Below, in pieces: positions 11,340 through 21,776 of a DNA stretch of 42,983 nt. Source of the DNA: Atkinsonella hypoxylon (lineage: Eukaryota; Ascomycota; Sordariomycetes; Hypocreales; Clavicipitaceae). A model generated the notes under the pieces. That model made no database searches, was not told the DNA's origin, and was given only the letters and a program-made list of their open reading frames with translations. Position 1 is the stretch's first letter. Each line of letters begins with the position of its first letter. A program made the translations under genes and the position numbers. The DNA lies in assembly GCA_000729835.1 (NCBI GenBank), contig JFHB01000242.1, positions 1 to 42,983 of the forward strand. The letters run 5' to 3'.

Positions 11340-14300
11340 CAAAAAATACGCAACAAACGAAGGAGTTTAGAACTACCTAGATCTAGTAGAGGACAATAAA
11401 GAGGAACTAACTAAGCTATAAGAACTAATACCTAAGGATGTTAATAAAAAGGTTACTGTAGTAGGAGCTTTAAACAACTATAAATTCTCTATTCTACAGT
11501 TCCTCTACACACAATATTGAATAAAGATCTAAGACTACTATAACTAGAAGAAGGCCCTTAACAGCATCTAACAATAAATAGTTAAAATAGTTAGTAACTA
11601 CTACAAAACTATTAGCTATAAGCACAATATCGCTAAGCAAATCCTTCTTCTTTAACAATAATTAAAGCTAATATCTTAGAACAACAAAAAAGAAGTACTT
11701 TCTTAATATAAAGCTATATTAAAGAGCTCTTCTAGAACTAAAATAAAGGAATTTATTACTTCCTACAAGAAGGTACTCTTAGAAGCACAGCAAATTGATC
11801 TTCTAGATACCTATAATCTTTAGCTAACTTTAGACTTCCTTAATGCTGTTTAGCAAATTAACCCTTCCTTTTTAACCTATTAGCACAATAGAATTAGAGA
11901 TAAATCGATCTCTAATAAGCCTAATTAGAAGGAAAAGATACTAGATAGCTACTAAATTGTAGATCTTTTTGAAAGCTAAATAAAGGCTAATAACAACAGA
12001 TCCTTTACTAACTTCTAGGACTAGAAAGCTCCTTCTTCTTTAAAACAGCTAAATCCACTAAATTCGAATTTAAATTCTATATATATCTGTAGAAAGTCTT
12101 ATAAGTATAATAAGTGTTATTACTTAGTGAGCAACAATAGACTAAAAGACTAGAAATTTAACAAGAAAACTATTAAATCTATTTAACAAAAACTTAAGAA
12201 CAATAAGTCTATAAAGAAGGTAATATATATATTAAAAAGAGATAACCTATCTATTAGCAACAATGTTCTTCCTAAGGGATCTTCTTCTTCTTCCTTAAAT
12301 CTAGTTATTAGTTCTGCCTTTGCTAATCTATCTTCTTTATTTAGTAATTTAAATACCCCTTATCCTCTAAGGGATTCCTAAATTCTTAATTCTAGCTCTA
12401 ACATCTATATAACTAATAACCTAGATAGGTTATTAGATTATAAAGAAGCTACTACAACACAATAGATCTTTGCTGGAGATTTAAGCCTTCCTATTCTAGA
12501 ATACAGCTGCGTTCTTGTTAGAACTAACAAAGGACTCTTCTAACTTTAACAGGTTGCCTTTATTCCTACATTCTACACTAATGTAGTAAGCCTAGATAAG
12601 CTTCTATAAGCTAGATATAACTAGAACCTAAAGATAGGTTAGGTTACAAAAGACTTAAGCAACCTCTTCTAAACAACAAGGAACTATAGGCAACTAACTA
12701 TTAAATTTAACGAAATTAACAATTAACCTAATAGTTCCTTTTCTACAACTTCTTTAGCTTCAGTAGACCTATAGCATTAACGATTAGGGCATCCTAATAA
12801 GGAAGCTCTTAAACACCTAGTAGAAGCAACTATAGGAGCTAAGGTTATAGGATTTACAAAAATTAAATGTAAAGCTTATTCTCTTTTAAAGGCAACTAAG
12901 AAAATCAATAGAGAACCTCCTCTAGGCTTTAGTCCTAGGCCCTTCTAGAAAGTCTTTATTAATATCTTTAAGCTAGAATAAGGATACAACAGTTCTAATT
13001 TAGCTCTTCTAATAAAGGACGATTTTACAAAGATAATTATATATTATCCTTTATTTTCTTTAACTTAATAAGAGTTAGTCTTAAAGCTTAAAGTCTTTAA
13101 TAACTATATAAAGAGACAGTAGCAACTAGATATCTGTGTTATCTATTAAGATAACAAAAGAGGTCTTTAACAAGACTACACAACCTAGATCTAGCAATAA
13201 GGAATTAAAGACAAGCTAACAGCACTATATACCTTAGCCTAAAACGGTTAAGCTAAAAGATTAGGGGGTATAATAGCTACTAAAGCTAGGACCTTACAGC
13301 TTTCCTTAAATTTACCTTCTAAATTATAGCCTAAACTCTAGAAAACAGTAACGTTCTTATACAATAGAACCCCTTAATAAGGCATAGATTAAAAGACCCC
13401 TTTTTAGGTATTCTACACTTAGCTTTCTAAAAACAACAAGGATACTAGATATTCTAGCTTCCTTAAACTAGATATCTCTTTCCTTAAAGTCTTTAGTTGT
13501 AGAGCTTATCCTCTTACAATAGAAGCTCTTAAGAACACAGCTAAATAAGAACTTAAAACTTCACTCTATATAGAGATTAGTTACTTAGTTAGTTACAATT
13601 CCTTAAATATCTTCTGCATCTAGATTCTAACAAAAAACGAGATTAGAAGAGTAAGAGACGTTACTTTTAACGAATCTTCCTTCTACAACCTACACAAAAA
13701 GCAACCTATTCAGCAAGAACAAGAAATACAGCTTCTAGTACACATTAAATCAACCTTTAAATTCAAAGACTTCCAACTAACTACACTTATAGAAGTGTAG
13801 CTTCTACCTATTTTAAACCTAGAAGAATACTAAGACTTTACTTTCTCTATAGAACCCTCTATAGATAAGGAACCTCCTTAACAATAGGAACCTTCCTAGT
13901 TACTAACACTAAGTCTAGAGCCTTAGTCTCTTCCTTAACAGCTTCTATAACTAACTAACCCTTATAGGTTAGCAAGACTAGCTACCTATAATTCTTCTAA
14001 CTTTGCCTTTACTAGTAGCTTCCTACTAAGCATAAAGGAAAGACTTTATTAATAAACTCTTCCCCCTAAACCTAGAAACTAGAAAGAGCTACAACAACAC
14101 TAATTTGTTAATAAGTTTAAAGAGGCAGTAATAAAGGAATTTAACAATAACTAGGAAAAGGGAACCTTTTAACTAACACTAGTTATAGATCTTTCTACTA
14201 GATACAAGCTAATTCCTCTTACCTAGGTCTTTAAGTATAAATTTAACAAGTATAAATACCTTACTTAATTTAAATCTAGAATCTATGTAAGAGGAGACCT

Positions 14301-15660
14301 TTAACCTATAAGCTTAAAAGAGACTTATGCAGCAACCCTTACAGCTAGATCCTTTTAAATCCTTATAGTAATTCTAACGAAATTTAACCTTAATTCTATC
14401 TAAATAGACGCTATCTCTGCCTTTACTAATAGTCTTTAAGATAAAACTATTTACATTAATTATTCTAATAGATTTAAGAAACTAGAATAGGCTTTATTGC
14501 TTCTTAGGGCTCTATATAGCCTAAGGAGGTCCCTCTATCTCTAGCAGAAAGATCTCTCTTTAACTCTTTAAAAACTACAACTATAGGTAGTTACAGAAGA
14601 CCTTTATATTATAATTTTAGATACAGTAGTTATCTTCTACTTTATAGATAATATTGTACTTATCTTTTAATCTAAAAATAGGGATAAAGCATAAGGAATT
14701 GCATAAGGACTTTAAGATAGTTACAAGATAAAGATCCTAGGGGATTTAAAGTAATTTCTTAGAATTCAAATTATCTGCAATTAAAAGCTTTAAAAGACCT
14801 AGCTTTTATAAGACTCTTATATAGAGAAAATTGCTAACAAATTTCTCTCTAGAAAGATACCTAAGAAAACCTACCTAATTCTAGATTAACAACTTAAAAG
14901 GAACCAGCAATAAGCCTCTTCTTAATAGATATACTAGTATTAGAAGCTTATTGGTTCTATTAACTACCCTTCTACAATAATAAGGCTAGATATAGCTCTT
15001 GCTGTATCTAGACTCTCTAAGCACCTTTAGAATCCCTCTAAATATCACTATAAAGTAGCTATAGGAGTAGTTACCTACCTCTTTCTCACTCGATTTCTTG
15101 CTATTTAATTCTCTAATAGCAACTAACAAGAGCTTATAGTAGCTTCTAATGCTACTTATACTAACAATAAAGAAACTTATAAATCGTTATAAGGCTCTTT
15201 CTTTAGTCTCTTTAGTGGAGCAATTAGTTAGCAAGCAACTAAGCAACCTATAGTTACAACTTCCTCTACAGAAGTAGAGCTTCTAGCTCTTTCTACAACA
15301 GCAAAAGACTTAATCTCTGTATCTAGGCTTCTTAACTAATTAGGTCTTAAGCTAGATATTAGCAACTAACCCCCTGTTATTTAATGCAATAACCTTTAGA
15401 CAATTTATCTTGTAACTCTTAATATTCCTTAAATTAAGACCGCTTTAAAACACGTTAATGTTTACAACTATTAGCTTTATTAGGCTTATAAAGAAGGCCT
15501 CTTCCAGCTCTTTTATACACTAATAGCAGACATAGTTGCTAATAGACTTACTAAAGCTCTTATTAGTTAGAAATTTATTACCTTCTGTAATTAACTTAGT
15601 CTTATAGATATAGAAAGTCTTATTAAGCTCGAAGAGCTTAAAGACTCTAAAGAGGAATAG
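11340..15660 (+). pseudogene. Copia gag-pol remnant of element A
   Basis: With TAA/TAG read as damaged Gln/Trp codons, the plus strand gives a gag region (about 11340-12250) containing a CRKSYKYNKCYYL segment. A GAG-pre-integrase motif follows (LxHQRLGHPNKEAL, about 12770). Next come the integrase core (12950-13800), reverse transcriptase (about 14150-14950) and RNase H (15060-15600, with TSSTEVELLALS at 15260). The reverse transcriptase active box at 14641-14652 reads FIDN instead of YVDD, so the second catalytic aspartate is lost by G-to-A. Many stops are present and no domain is intact. Confidence 0.85.
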
Positions 15661-15686
15661 ATAGCTTATTAACTAACAACCTATCT

Positions 15687-15693
15687 AGGGGGG
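15687..15693 (+). other. Polypurine tract of Copia element A
   Basis: AGGGGGG lies two bases before the 3' LTR start. Confidence 0.8.
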
Positions 15694-15695
15694 TA

Positions 15696-16221
15696 TATTA
15701 AAAGTAGCTTTAACACTAGTGCTAAAAGTGGCTACAACACTAGCAATACTAATATTGCTAGCTTTATGCAACATCAGCTCTAACAGCTGTTACTAGCACA
15801 ACTACTCCAACAATAGCACAACAAAGGAACTTAGTTACAACAACTAAGTGTAGGAAACAAGTAGGTGTAGTAGACTAGAATAGAATACAACAGGGGTTAT
15901 CTAGTCTGTTATCTTTCCTTTGTTATAAGGCTTTACATACACTAATATCAGCCCCTCTTATAGAGGCAGTGCAATAGATCACTTAGTATCTCTTGGAATT
16001 CTCTCGCTCTACAAGCTGCAGGATTTTCGGGTATCTAGCTATCCCCCTTCCTGTTTTTCCTTCTTCTCTTCTCTTTCTTCCTCTCTTAGAATTAGCTATA
16101 TATAGACCGCTTCCTCCCTCCTAAGTTAGAGGAATTAAGCAAGCAATTTACACTCTTCTACACACTAGAAGCTTCTTCATCTTCTCTCTCTTCTGTTATC
16201 TCTTCTATCTCCTCTTTGATA
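15696..16221 (+). repeat. 3' LTR of Copia element A
   Basis: It is 526 bp. Its first 100 bp differ from the 5' LTR almost only by C-to-T and G-to-A, mainly at CpA/TpG. It ends CTTTGATA and is followed by the AGATC duplication. Confidence 0.93.
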
Positions 16222-16226
16222 AGATC

Positions 16227-18440
16227 TCTTGAGAACTACAGGCCTCGTTTAAGGGATCTAGACGGCCACTTCCTCCAATATCCAGCAACTTAGGATTTAG
16301 ACCTTCTAAATCCCTATTATTAGAAGGAATCTAACTAGAAGCCCGTTTAGGAACTAGGGCTAATAGCTCTATAGCATCGTTATTAGTATTATCTTCTTCT
16401 TCTTCAAAATTAAATAATTCCTCGATTTAGCTATATTCCTTAGGATTAAAACTAAGCTGTTGAGGGATTTAAACCTCTATAGGATAACTAGCATTATAAC
16501 TGCTATTATAACTATTGCTAGCTAGAAATCCTATATAAGAGAGATTAGCGTGGTTTTTATACACTTTAGGGGTCTCTTGCCCCTTAAGCTGTAAGAAGAA
16601 ACCATGCTTTTTGGGATTTAGAAGCCTACAACAGCTTCTATTAGCTAGAAATAGCTGATTTCTAAGGAGAGTGCCCCCTATTAAATAGTGCTTTAGACTA
16701 CTAATTAGGTTGGTATTTAAACCTAGGCAATATAGAGTATCCTTTAGAGCTAAAGGTCTATATTTAGCTAGATTTATACTAACTAGTACCTAGAATACAG
16801 CAGTTCTCTGTCCTTTAGGATAAATAGGACCTCCTCTAGTAGCAATAGGCGCGGTTTTACCCTTTTTTATAGGCTTAAAAGTCCTAAAAAATGCCTTATT
16901 GTTAACTATATAACAGGTAGAACCTGTATTGTATAGTAAGGAGTTTTTAATTATTCTATTGGAATAGTTAAAAGAAGGGGTATTATTACTATTACTACTA
17001 GAACTGCTAGATTCACTATTAGAATCTATAGTATTCTAGTTGCTAGTAGATAGGTTATAACAACCTATAGCAAAAGCAGCTTCTCTATCCTTATTCCTAG
17101 AATTTTTGTTACTTCTTCTTTAGCCCTTCTACTTCTTCTTATTCTTAGAGGCTTTATCTATATCTTTAGAGGCATTAGAATTATTAGAATTAGAATCGGA
17201 ATTCTTCTTCTAATTAGGAGGATTCTTTCCTTAGTTAGCTTTATTATTATTATTAGAACTATTAGAGTTAGAAGCTTTATAACTAAGAGCTTTAGATATA
17301 GAGGAGCTTTTATCTCTTTATTCTTCTAATAAATCAGCTATAAGGAACTGTAAATTCAGCATTTTTACAGATAGACCTTATGCTCTAGCAGCTCTAATAG
17401 AATATTGCTACCTTTTAGCCTAGCTAGGGAAGGTCTTCTTTAAAGCATTAATATAATAATTTACCTAGTTAATAGAATTAATAGCTACACTATAGAGCTG
17501 TAATCTAGCTAGTAAATTATTAAATTTAGCATTAAAGGCCTCTAAAGATCCCTTATAGTTCAAAAACAATAAGTTGTAATAACTAGTATATAGCGTACTA
17601 TATTGTATTTTAGCACTCTATAAATATTGCCTAACTAGAACGTTATAGGTATCTACAGAGGACTTATGCTAGCTTATAGCAGCTTAAGGTCTAGATTAGC
17701 AACTATCTCTTATAATTATAAGGATAATAGCTTATTCTAAATCTACTAAAGTACTAGCTATACTAGAATTATTAATAAATTAAGGGAATTCTAGTGCTCT
17801 AAATTAAATAGTTAAAGCTTGCTTCTACTGTTTAAAATTTTTAGGGCCTTTTAGCTTAGCAGCCTCTAGAATTAAGTAGACCTTCTTATTTAACTTCTTT
17901 ATAGTGCTTTTATTAAAAGCAAGCAGAAAAGTAGCACTATTAGAGGAACTAGAAGGTTTAGGGGCTTTAAAAGAGACTTTAGAAGCTCTTTTAGAAGTAA
18001 TAGGATCTACTACCTTAGAGGGAGACCCTATAGAGAGATTACCTATAGATGTAATTATAGTATCTAATTTACTTAGTAAATTAGCTATATTACCTTTATT
18101 TTAGCTTTGTTTTGCTTTACTATATCTAATAAATCTATTTAGAGTCTCTTGTTGCTTATCTATTTAAGCTTTTAGATTAGCTTAAACATTATAGACTTAC
18201 ACTACTCTTTTAGAAGCTAATCTAGCTTCTTTTAGAGCCTTCTTAGCTGTATAATCTTCTTTATTAGAAGAGAAATCTACTAGCTGAGGGGGGGATCTAG
18301 CTAGACTAGGAAAGCTAGTAGCAGCAGCTGTAGCTAGTGTACTAGAACTACTACCCTATTTAGGGCTTATGCTCTTTCCCTTGCCTGTTCCTTTTAGTGC
18401 TATTTTAAGGGTTTTAATAGCTAATTTAACGCTCTTTATA
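16227..18440 (-). pseudogene. Copia gag and protease remnant of element B
   Basis: The minus strand carries the first half of the B polyprotein, colinear with 35010-37200 of element C. It starts near 18420 with a KGTGKGKSIS-like basic leader. A gag core follows (NLLSKLDTIITSIG, then LEAAKLKGPKNF). After it comes an Asn/Ser/Lys-rich low-complexity tail, and then a protease-like segment around 16900-16980. Most interruptions are TAA/TAG. The 66-residue open stretch at 17904-18104 on the plus strand is a shadow of the gag region. Element A cuts the reading at 16226. Confidence 0.75.
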
Positions 18441-19325
18441 GCTAATTATAGCCTAAATTACAGTGGAAATAGTAGTAAATAACAGTAATAATTCTTACTA
18501 AATATAGGCTAGAAGTGCCCTATATTTTTAGAAATTATACTAAGATTTTTCTCTAATTTCTTTCGTAATAGGTATAACAGGCTCTAAAGGCTGCGTTGTA
18601 TTGCAATCTATATATATATACAATTTATATAGCAGACTAGATTAATAAGCGGTCGCGAGGGGCACAAAACACAGGTTCTAGCTATTTTTAGCTAAAAAAT
18701 TTAGGAGATTCTTCTCTAATTAGGTTCTAATAAATCAGTGGAGACCTAGGCACAGCTAATTTAGGGATATCTAGCTAATTCCTACTTTAAAATCCCAACC
18801 AGTAGGATTACCACACAAATTAATTCTGCAACTGAAAACACAGGAATATCTGCAATAACAAGAGCTGTTAGGCATGCACTACAAATTGTAGTATAGCTAC
18901 TAACAGAGGTGCACAGGGTGCACAATATAACAACAACAACAAGCGATGCAGTGCAGCGCTAAGCTTATTTCTAGATAGAAATAATTAATTAGGCAGTGCC
19001 TAATAAAACGATTCGCAGTGCGAATGTAATGTGTGCAGATGTATATATAATGATGTTACGCAACGATAGAACCTAGCTATTGAGAATAGCTTCAAAAGTG
19101 TGTATGCACAGGGTGCATAGAGTGCGGGAGGCACAGGGTAGGCAGAATAAAAACACTAGTATAGTGGCTGGCGATGTGTGTGCAGCAGGTATTAATAGCT
19201 TCCAGCAAGCTACTAATAGTTTTAGCAGCGATAGCTACTAGCGCAGGTCTTAATATAGCTTCTAGTAGGTAATACAGTACACAATAGTAGATTTTCAGCG
19301 GGCTAACAGCTTACAGATAGGTCTT
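18441..19325. other. Leader region of Copia element B
   Basis: This is about 0.9 kb between primer site and gag, unusually long for a Copia leader. It is colinear with 33715-35010 of element C once the TRIM there is removed. No coding remnant was seen. It contains small direct repeats such as GTGCACAGGGTGCAC near 18908-18922. Confidence 0.5.
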
Positions 19326-19339
19326 CCGGGCTTATAACC
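19326..19339 (-). other. Primer-binding site of element B, half-tRNA initiator Met type
   Basis: On the minus strand GGTTATAAGCCCGG directly follows the 5' LTR. Element C has GGTTATAAGCCTAG at the same place. Both match the complement of the initiator tRNA-Met anticodon arm, apart from one TG to TA change and the last three positions. Confidence 0.7.
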
Positions 19340-20049
19340 TATTGAAATTAATAGGGATTACAGGACTAGATATCTAAGAGGGTAGTAGTCTCTTAGATTT
19401 AGCATCTGTAATTGCTCCTAGTAATTATTACGTAGTAGAAGCAGCAGCAGCCTAAATTAAGCTGTAGTGTATAGTACTAGATTACGTAGAGGCAATAGAT
19501 AACTGTAATAGTGGTATCTTTATATTAAGAGCGCTGTAACAAATAAGTTAGTAAGGGTAGAATCTTAAATCTTTCTAGTTCCTTATAGACCTACTAACTA
19601 TATTAGCGGGCTGTAGTTGCTAGAAGGGGCTTGTAGGCCACTTTATAATTTCTGCAAAAAGATTTACTATATAAAAACAAAAAAATTAACTTATAGCTAT
19701 ACAAACGAGACGCCTATATGCATAATTTAACAAATTCTACTAATAATAAGCAACTCTTATAAGTAACTCTATCTAATAATTATACTATTAAATAGCCCTA
19801 ATTCTTAGCTTTTAAATAGTATACTTCTTGAATTTCTACTATTGCTAGTTGTAGAGAAAATCGCTATTAAAGTTAACTATAGGTTAGGCAACTTTGCCTT
19901 AGTCGATTCTAGATGTTTTGCATCTAGTAACAGCGATATCTCTACTAAAAATCAACGTAATAAGACCTAGTTAGGGTCACGTGATAGAGCAACTAACAGG
20001 CAACTAGCAAGCATAAAAATAGGCTATACAGGGTAGCTTATTTTTAACA
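19340..20049 (-). repeat. 5' LTR of Copia element B
   Basis: It is 710 bp, bounded inside by the primer site and outside by the ACAAT target duplication. Confidence 0.92.
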
Positions 20050-20387
20050 ACAATATAGGTAAAACCTTTAATATTGTTTAACAATATTAGGTTTAGAAGG
20101 GAGTAGTGTAATAGTTATAATCCCTTTACATAATACCTTATTATTATTGCTAGTAGAACCTTAGGTCTCCTTTAGTTAAACCTTAAACTATTATAGAATA
20201 ACGTTAGACTAATAGATGCACTAGATATAGCCCCACTTTAGGTTGTTAACTCCACTAGGATCTGTTAATCTTGTAGCCCTCTAGCGCCTACAAAGGCTTT
20301 GCCTCCTTTTTCCTCCTTTCCCCTCCATCTTAGAGTCTTCGTTAATAGAGCCTAATAAGACCATTTGATCTTTCCCCTATGGCCGTG
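20050..20387. other. Continuation of the pre-B repeat remnant
   Basis: This is the other side of the locus into which B inserted. A 33-bp imperfect hairpin lies at 20062-20094 (AAACCTTTAATATTG pairing with CAATATTAGGTTT). The stretch ends GGCCGTGACACA, which resembles the right end of the repeat at 21353 (CCGCCGCGACACA). It may therefore be the right part of a related, older element. No gene was seen. Confidence 0.35.
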
Positions 20388-20451
20388 ACACACACTAGAA
20401 GCTTCTTTATCTTCTCTCACTTCTGTTATCTCTTCTATCTTCCACTTAATA
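20388..20451 (+). repeat. Fragment of an element A-type LTR (3' terminal 60 bp)
   Basis: It matches the last 60 bp of the element A LTR with few changes, up to and including the terminal TTAATA. The rest of the LTR is absent, so it is a truncated relic of another insertion of this family. Confidence 0.75.
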
Positions 20452-21353
20452 GCTAAGATAAAGATAAAAGAGAAATTTTTCTCTATAATTAAATAATTAT
20501 AATGTTTAAGGGACCTAAAAACTTCTTCTTTACTATATTAAGGCTATTTTAGCTAAGAGTAAAATAGAGGTTAAATAGGCTAGCTAGTACTTATAATATA
20601 GTAACTGTCTTTAACTAGACCTAGCTCTTCTTAGCCTAGAAAAGCTATAGAAATTTTCTTTCCCTCTTAATTAAATAATCCCTTATAATATAGAGCTTTT
20701 ATCTTTATAATTTTCTTCTTTCTTATATTAGCAATATTTAGCCTAAGGTATACTTCTATCTCTAGTGCTTAGTAGCTTTTCTCTTTTTCCTTTAGAATCT
20801 CTATAAAAAACCTTCTAATTATATAGTATACTTTAATTAGAATAAGTCTCTAGTAAAGCCTCTATTTTTATTGCCTTAAAACTAAACCCCTAAATAACTA
20901 TACAGCCTACACTAAAGTAAGTAGTAATATAGTATATATTAAGATTAAAGAGAATTAGCAGAAAGTAAGATATTTAGCTATATATACTATTAAACAATAG
21001 TAGGTAAGAAGATTAAATAATCTAGTAAGGCAGAAATAAATTATTAGCTGTAGCTTAGAAGATATATATATATAAAGAAAGAGCTAGATATATTAAAGTA
21101 GTATAATAAGTGTTAGAAGTAGTAAAATAAGATTTCTTAAGTATTAAGTAATATAAATCGAAATAGGCTAAAAGATATTAATTAATTAAAAGGAATAAAG
21201 GCTAAAAAGAGCCAGTAAAAGCTGCTTACCTTCTTACTTGCTTAAAACTATCTATATGCCTAGGTGATGCACACTCTTATAGGGAAAATCTGCGTGTGGC
21301 ATCCCCTGCAAAGCTAATATAAGAGCGCAAGGGGGTAACCCCGCCGCGACACA
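20452..21353. repeat. Dispersed repeat F, copy 1, possible DNA-transposon remnant
   Basis: From 20879 to 21353 it aligns in direct orientation with 25918-26574, copy 2. In between, plus-strand reading with stops ignored gives a Lys/Arg/Gln-rich, coiled-coil-like protein end. The right end carries a GC-rich patch with GGGGTTACCCC-like symmetry at 21330-21345. The left part (20452-20878) has no partner in the window. I suspect the C-terminal part of a pogo/Fot-type transposase, but no catalytic motif was recognised. Confidence 0.5.
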
Positions 21354-21776
21354 GTACATATAGTATTATAATATAATAAACTTAATTAACTTAAAGCTAT
21401 CTATTCTACCCCATACCTACTTAGCTTATATAAATAGGGGCTAGTAGTGTTATAGATTACATATAAGATACCACTTATCTAGCATATACAACCAATCAAC
21501 ATATGCCTCGATGTAGAGCATTAGGACCAATCAACTCATAACCCAGTAACCTAATGCTACAACTTATAGCCTGGTACTATATGTTCCAATAATGACTATA
21601 CTAGTATAATTATGCGAAATTAGCTTATATCTCCTTATATTTACAAGAACCTACAGTAAATATACCCTAATATTACTCTAGAAGCATAACTTAACAAATT
21701 ACCTTATATACAAGACCCTTTACTACCTAGCACGGGATTATATGCCTTATAAGCAAAATTAGCATATTATCTTCTT
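21354..21776. other. AT-rich intergenic stretch downstream of gene 1
   Basis: No coding sequence or repeat partner was seen. The base composition changes sharply about 60 bp downstream of the stop codon of gene 1, so its 3' untranslated region probably lies in the AT-rich zone. Confidence 0.5.

Larger units (their letters stand above)
10070..16221 (+). mobile_element. Ty1/Copia LTR retrotransposon A, complete, nested in B, RIP-dead
   Basis: A has two 526-bp LTRs (10070-10595, 15696-16221) and an exact 5-bp duplication, AGATC, at 10065-10069 and 16222-16226. The empty site is seen in element C near 37220. Its termini now read TATCAAAAG..CTTTGATA; turning TA back to TG and CA gives a perfect TGTC../..GACA terminal repeat. 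A half-tRNA primer site follows the 5' LTR and a G-rich polypurine tract precedes the 3' LTR. Coding order is gag, GAG-pre-integrase, integrase, reverse transcriptase, RNase H, as in Copia. It is younger than B because it lies inside it. The LTR and internal sequence differ from B, so it is a separate family. Confidence 0.94.
6079..20049 (-). mobile_element. Ty1/Copia LTR retrotransposon B, complete but RIP-dead, split by nested element A
   Basis: B has two 710-bp LTRs (6079-6788 and 19340-20049) and an exact 5-bp target duplication, ACAAT, at 6074-6078 and 20050-20054. Net length without nested element A is about 7.8 kb, long for a Copia element. It is on the minus strand: primer site next to the right LTR, polypurine tract next to the left LTR, and gag, protease, integrase, reverse transcriptase and RNase H in the Copia order. 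Copia is diagnosed by integrase preceding reverse transcriptase and by the RNase H sequence. Element C (33005 onward) is a second copy in the opposite orientation. Stops throughout and loss of CpA/TpG show RIP; the element cannot encode its proteins. Confidence 0.93.
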
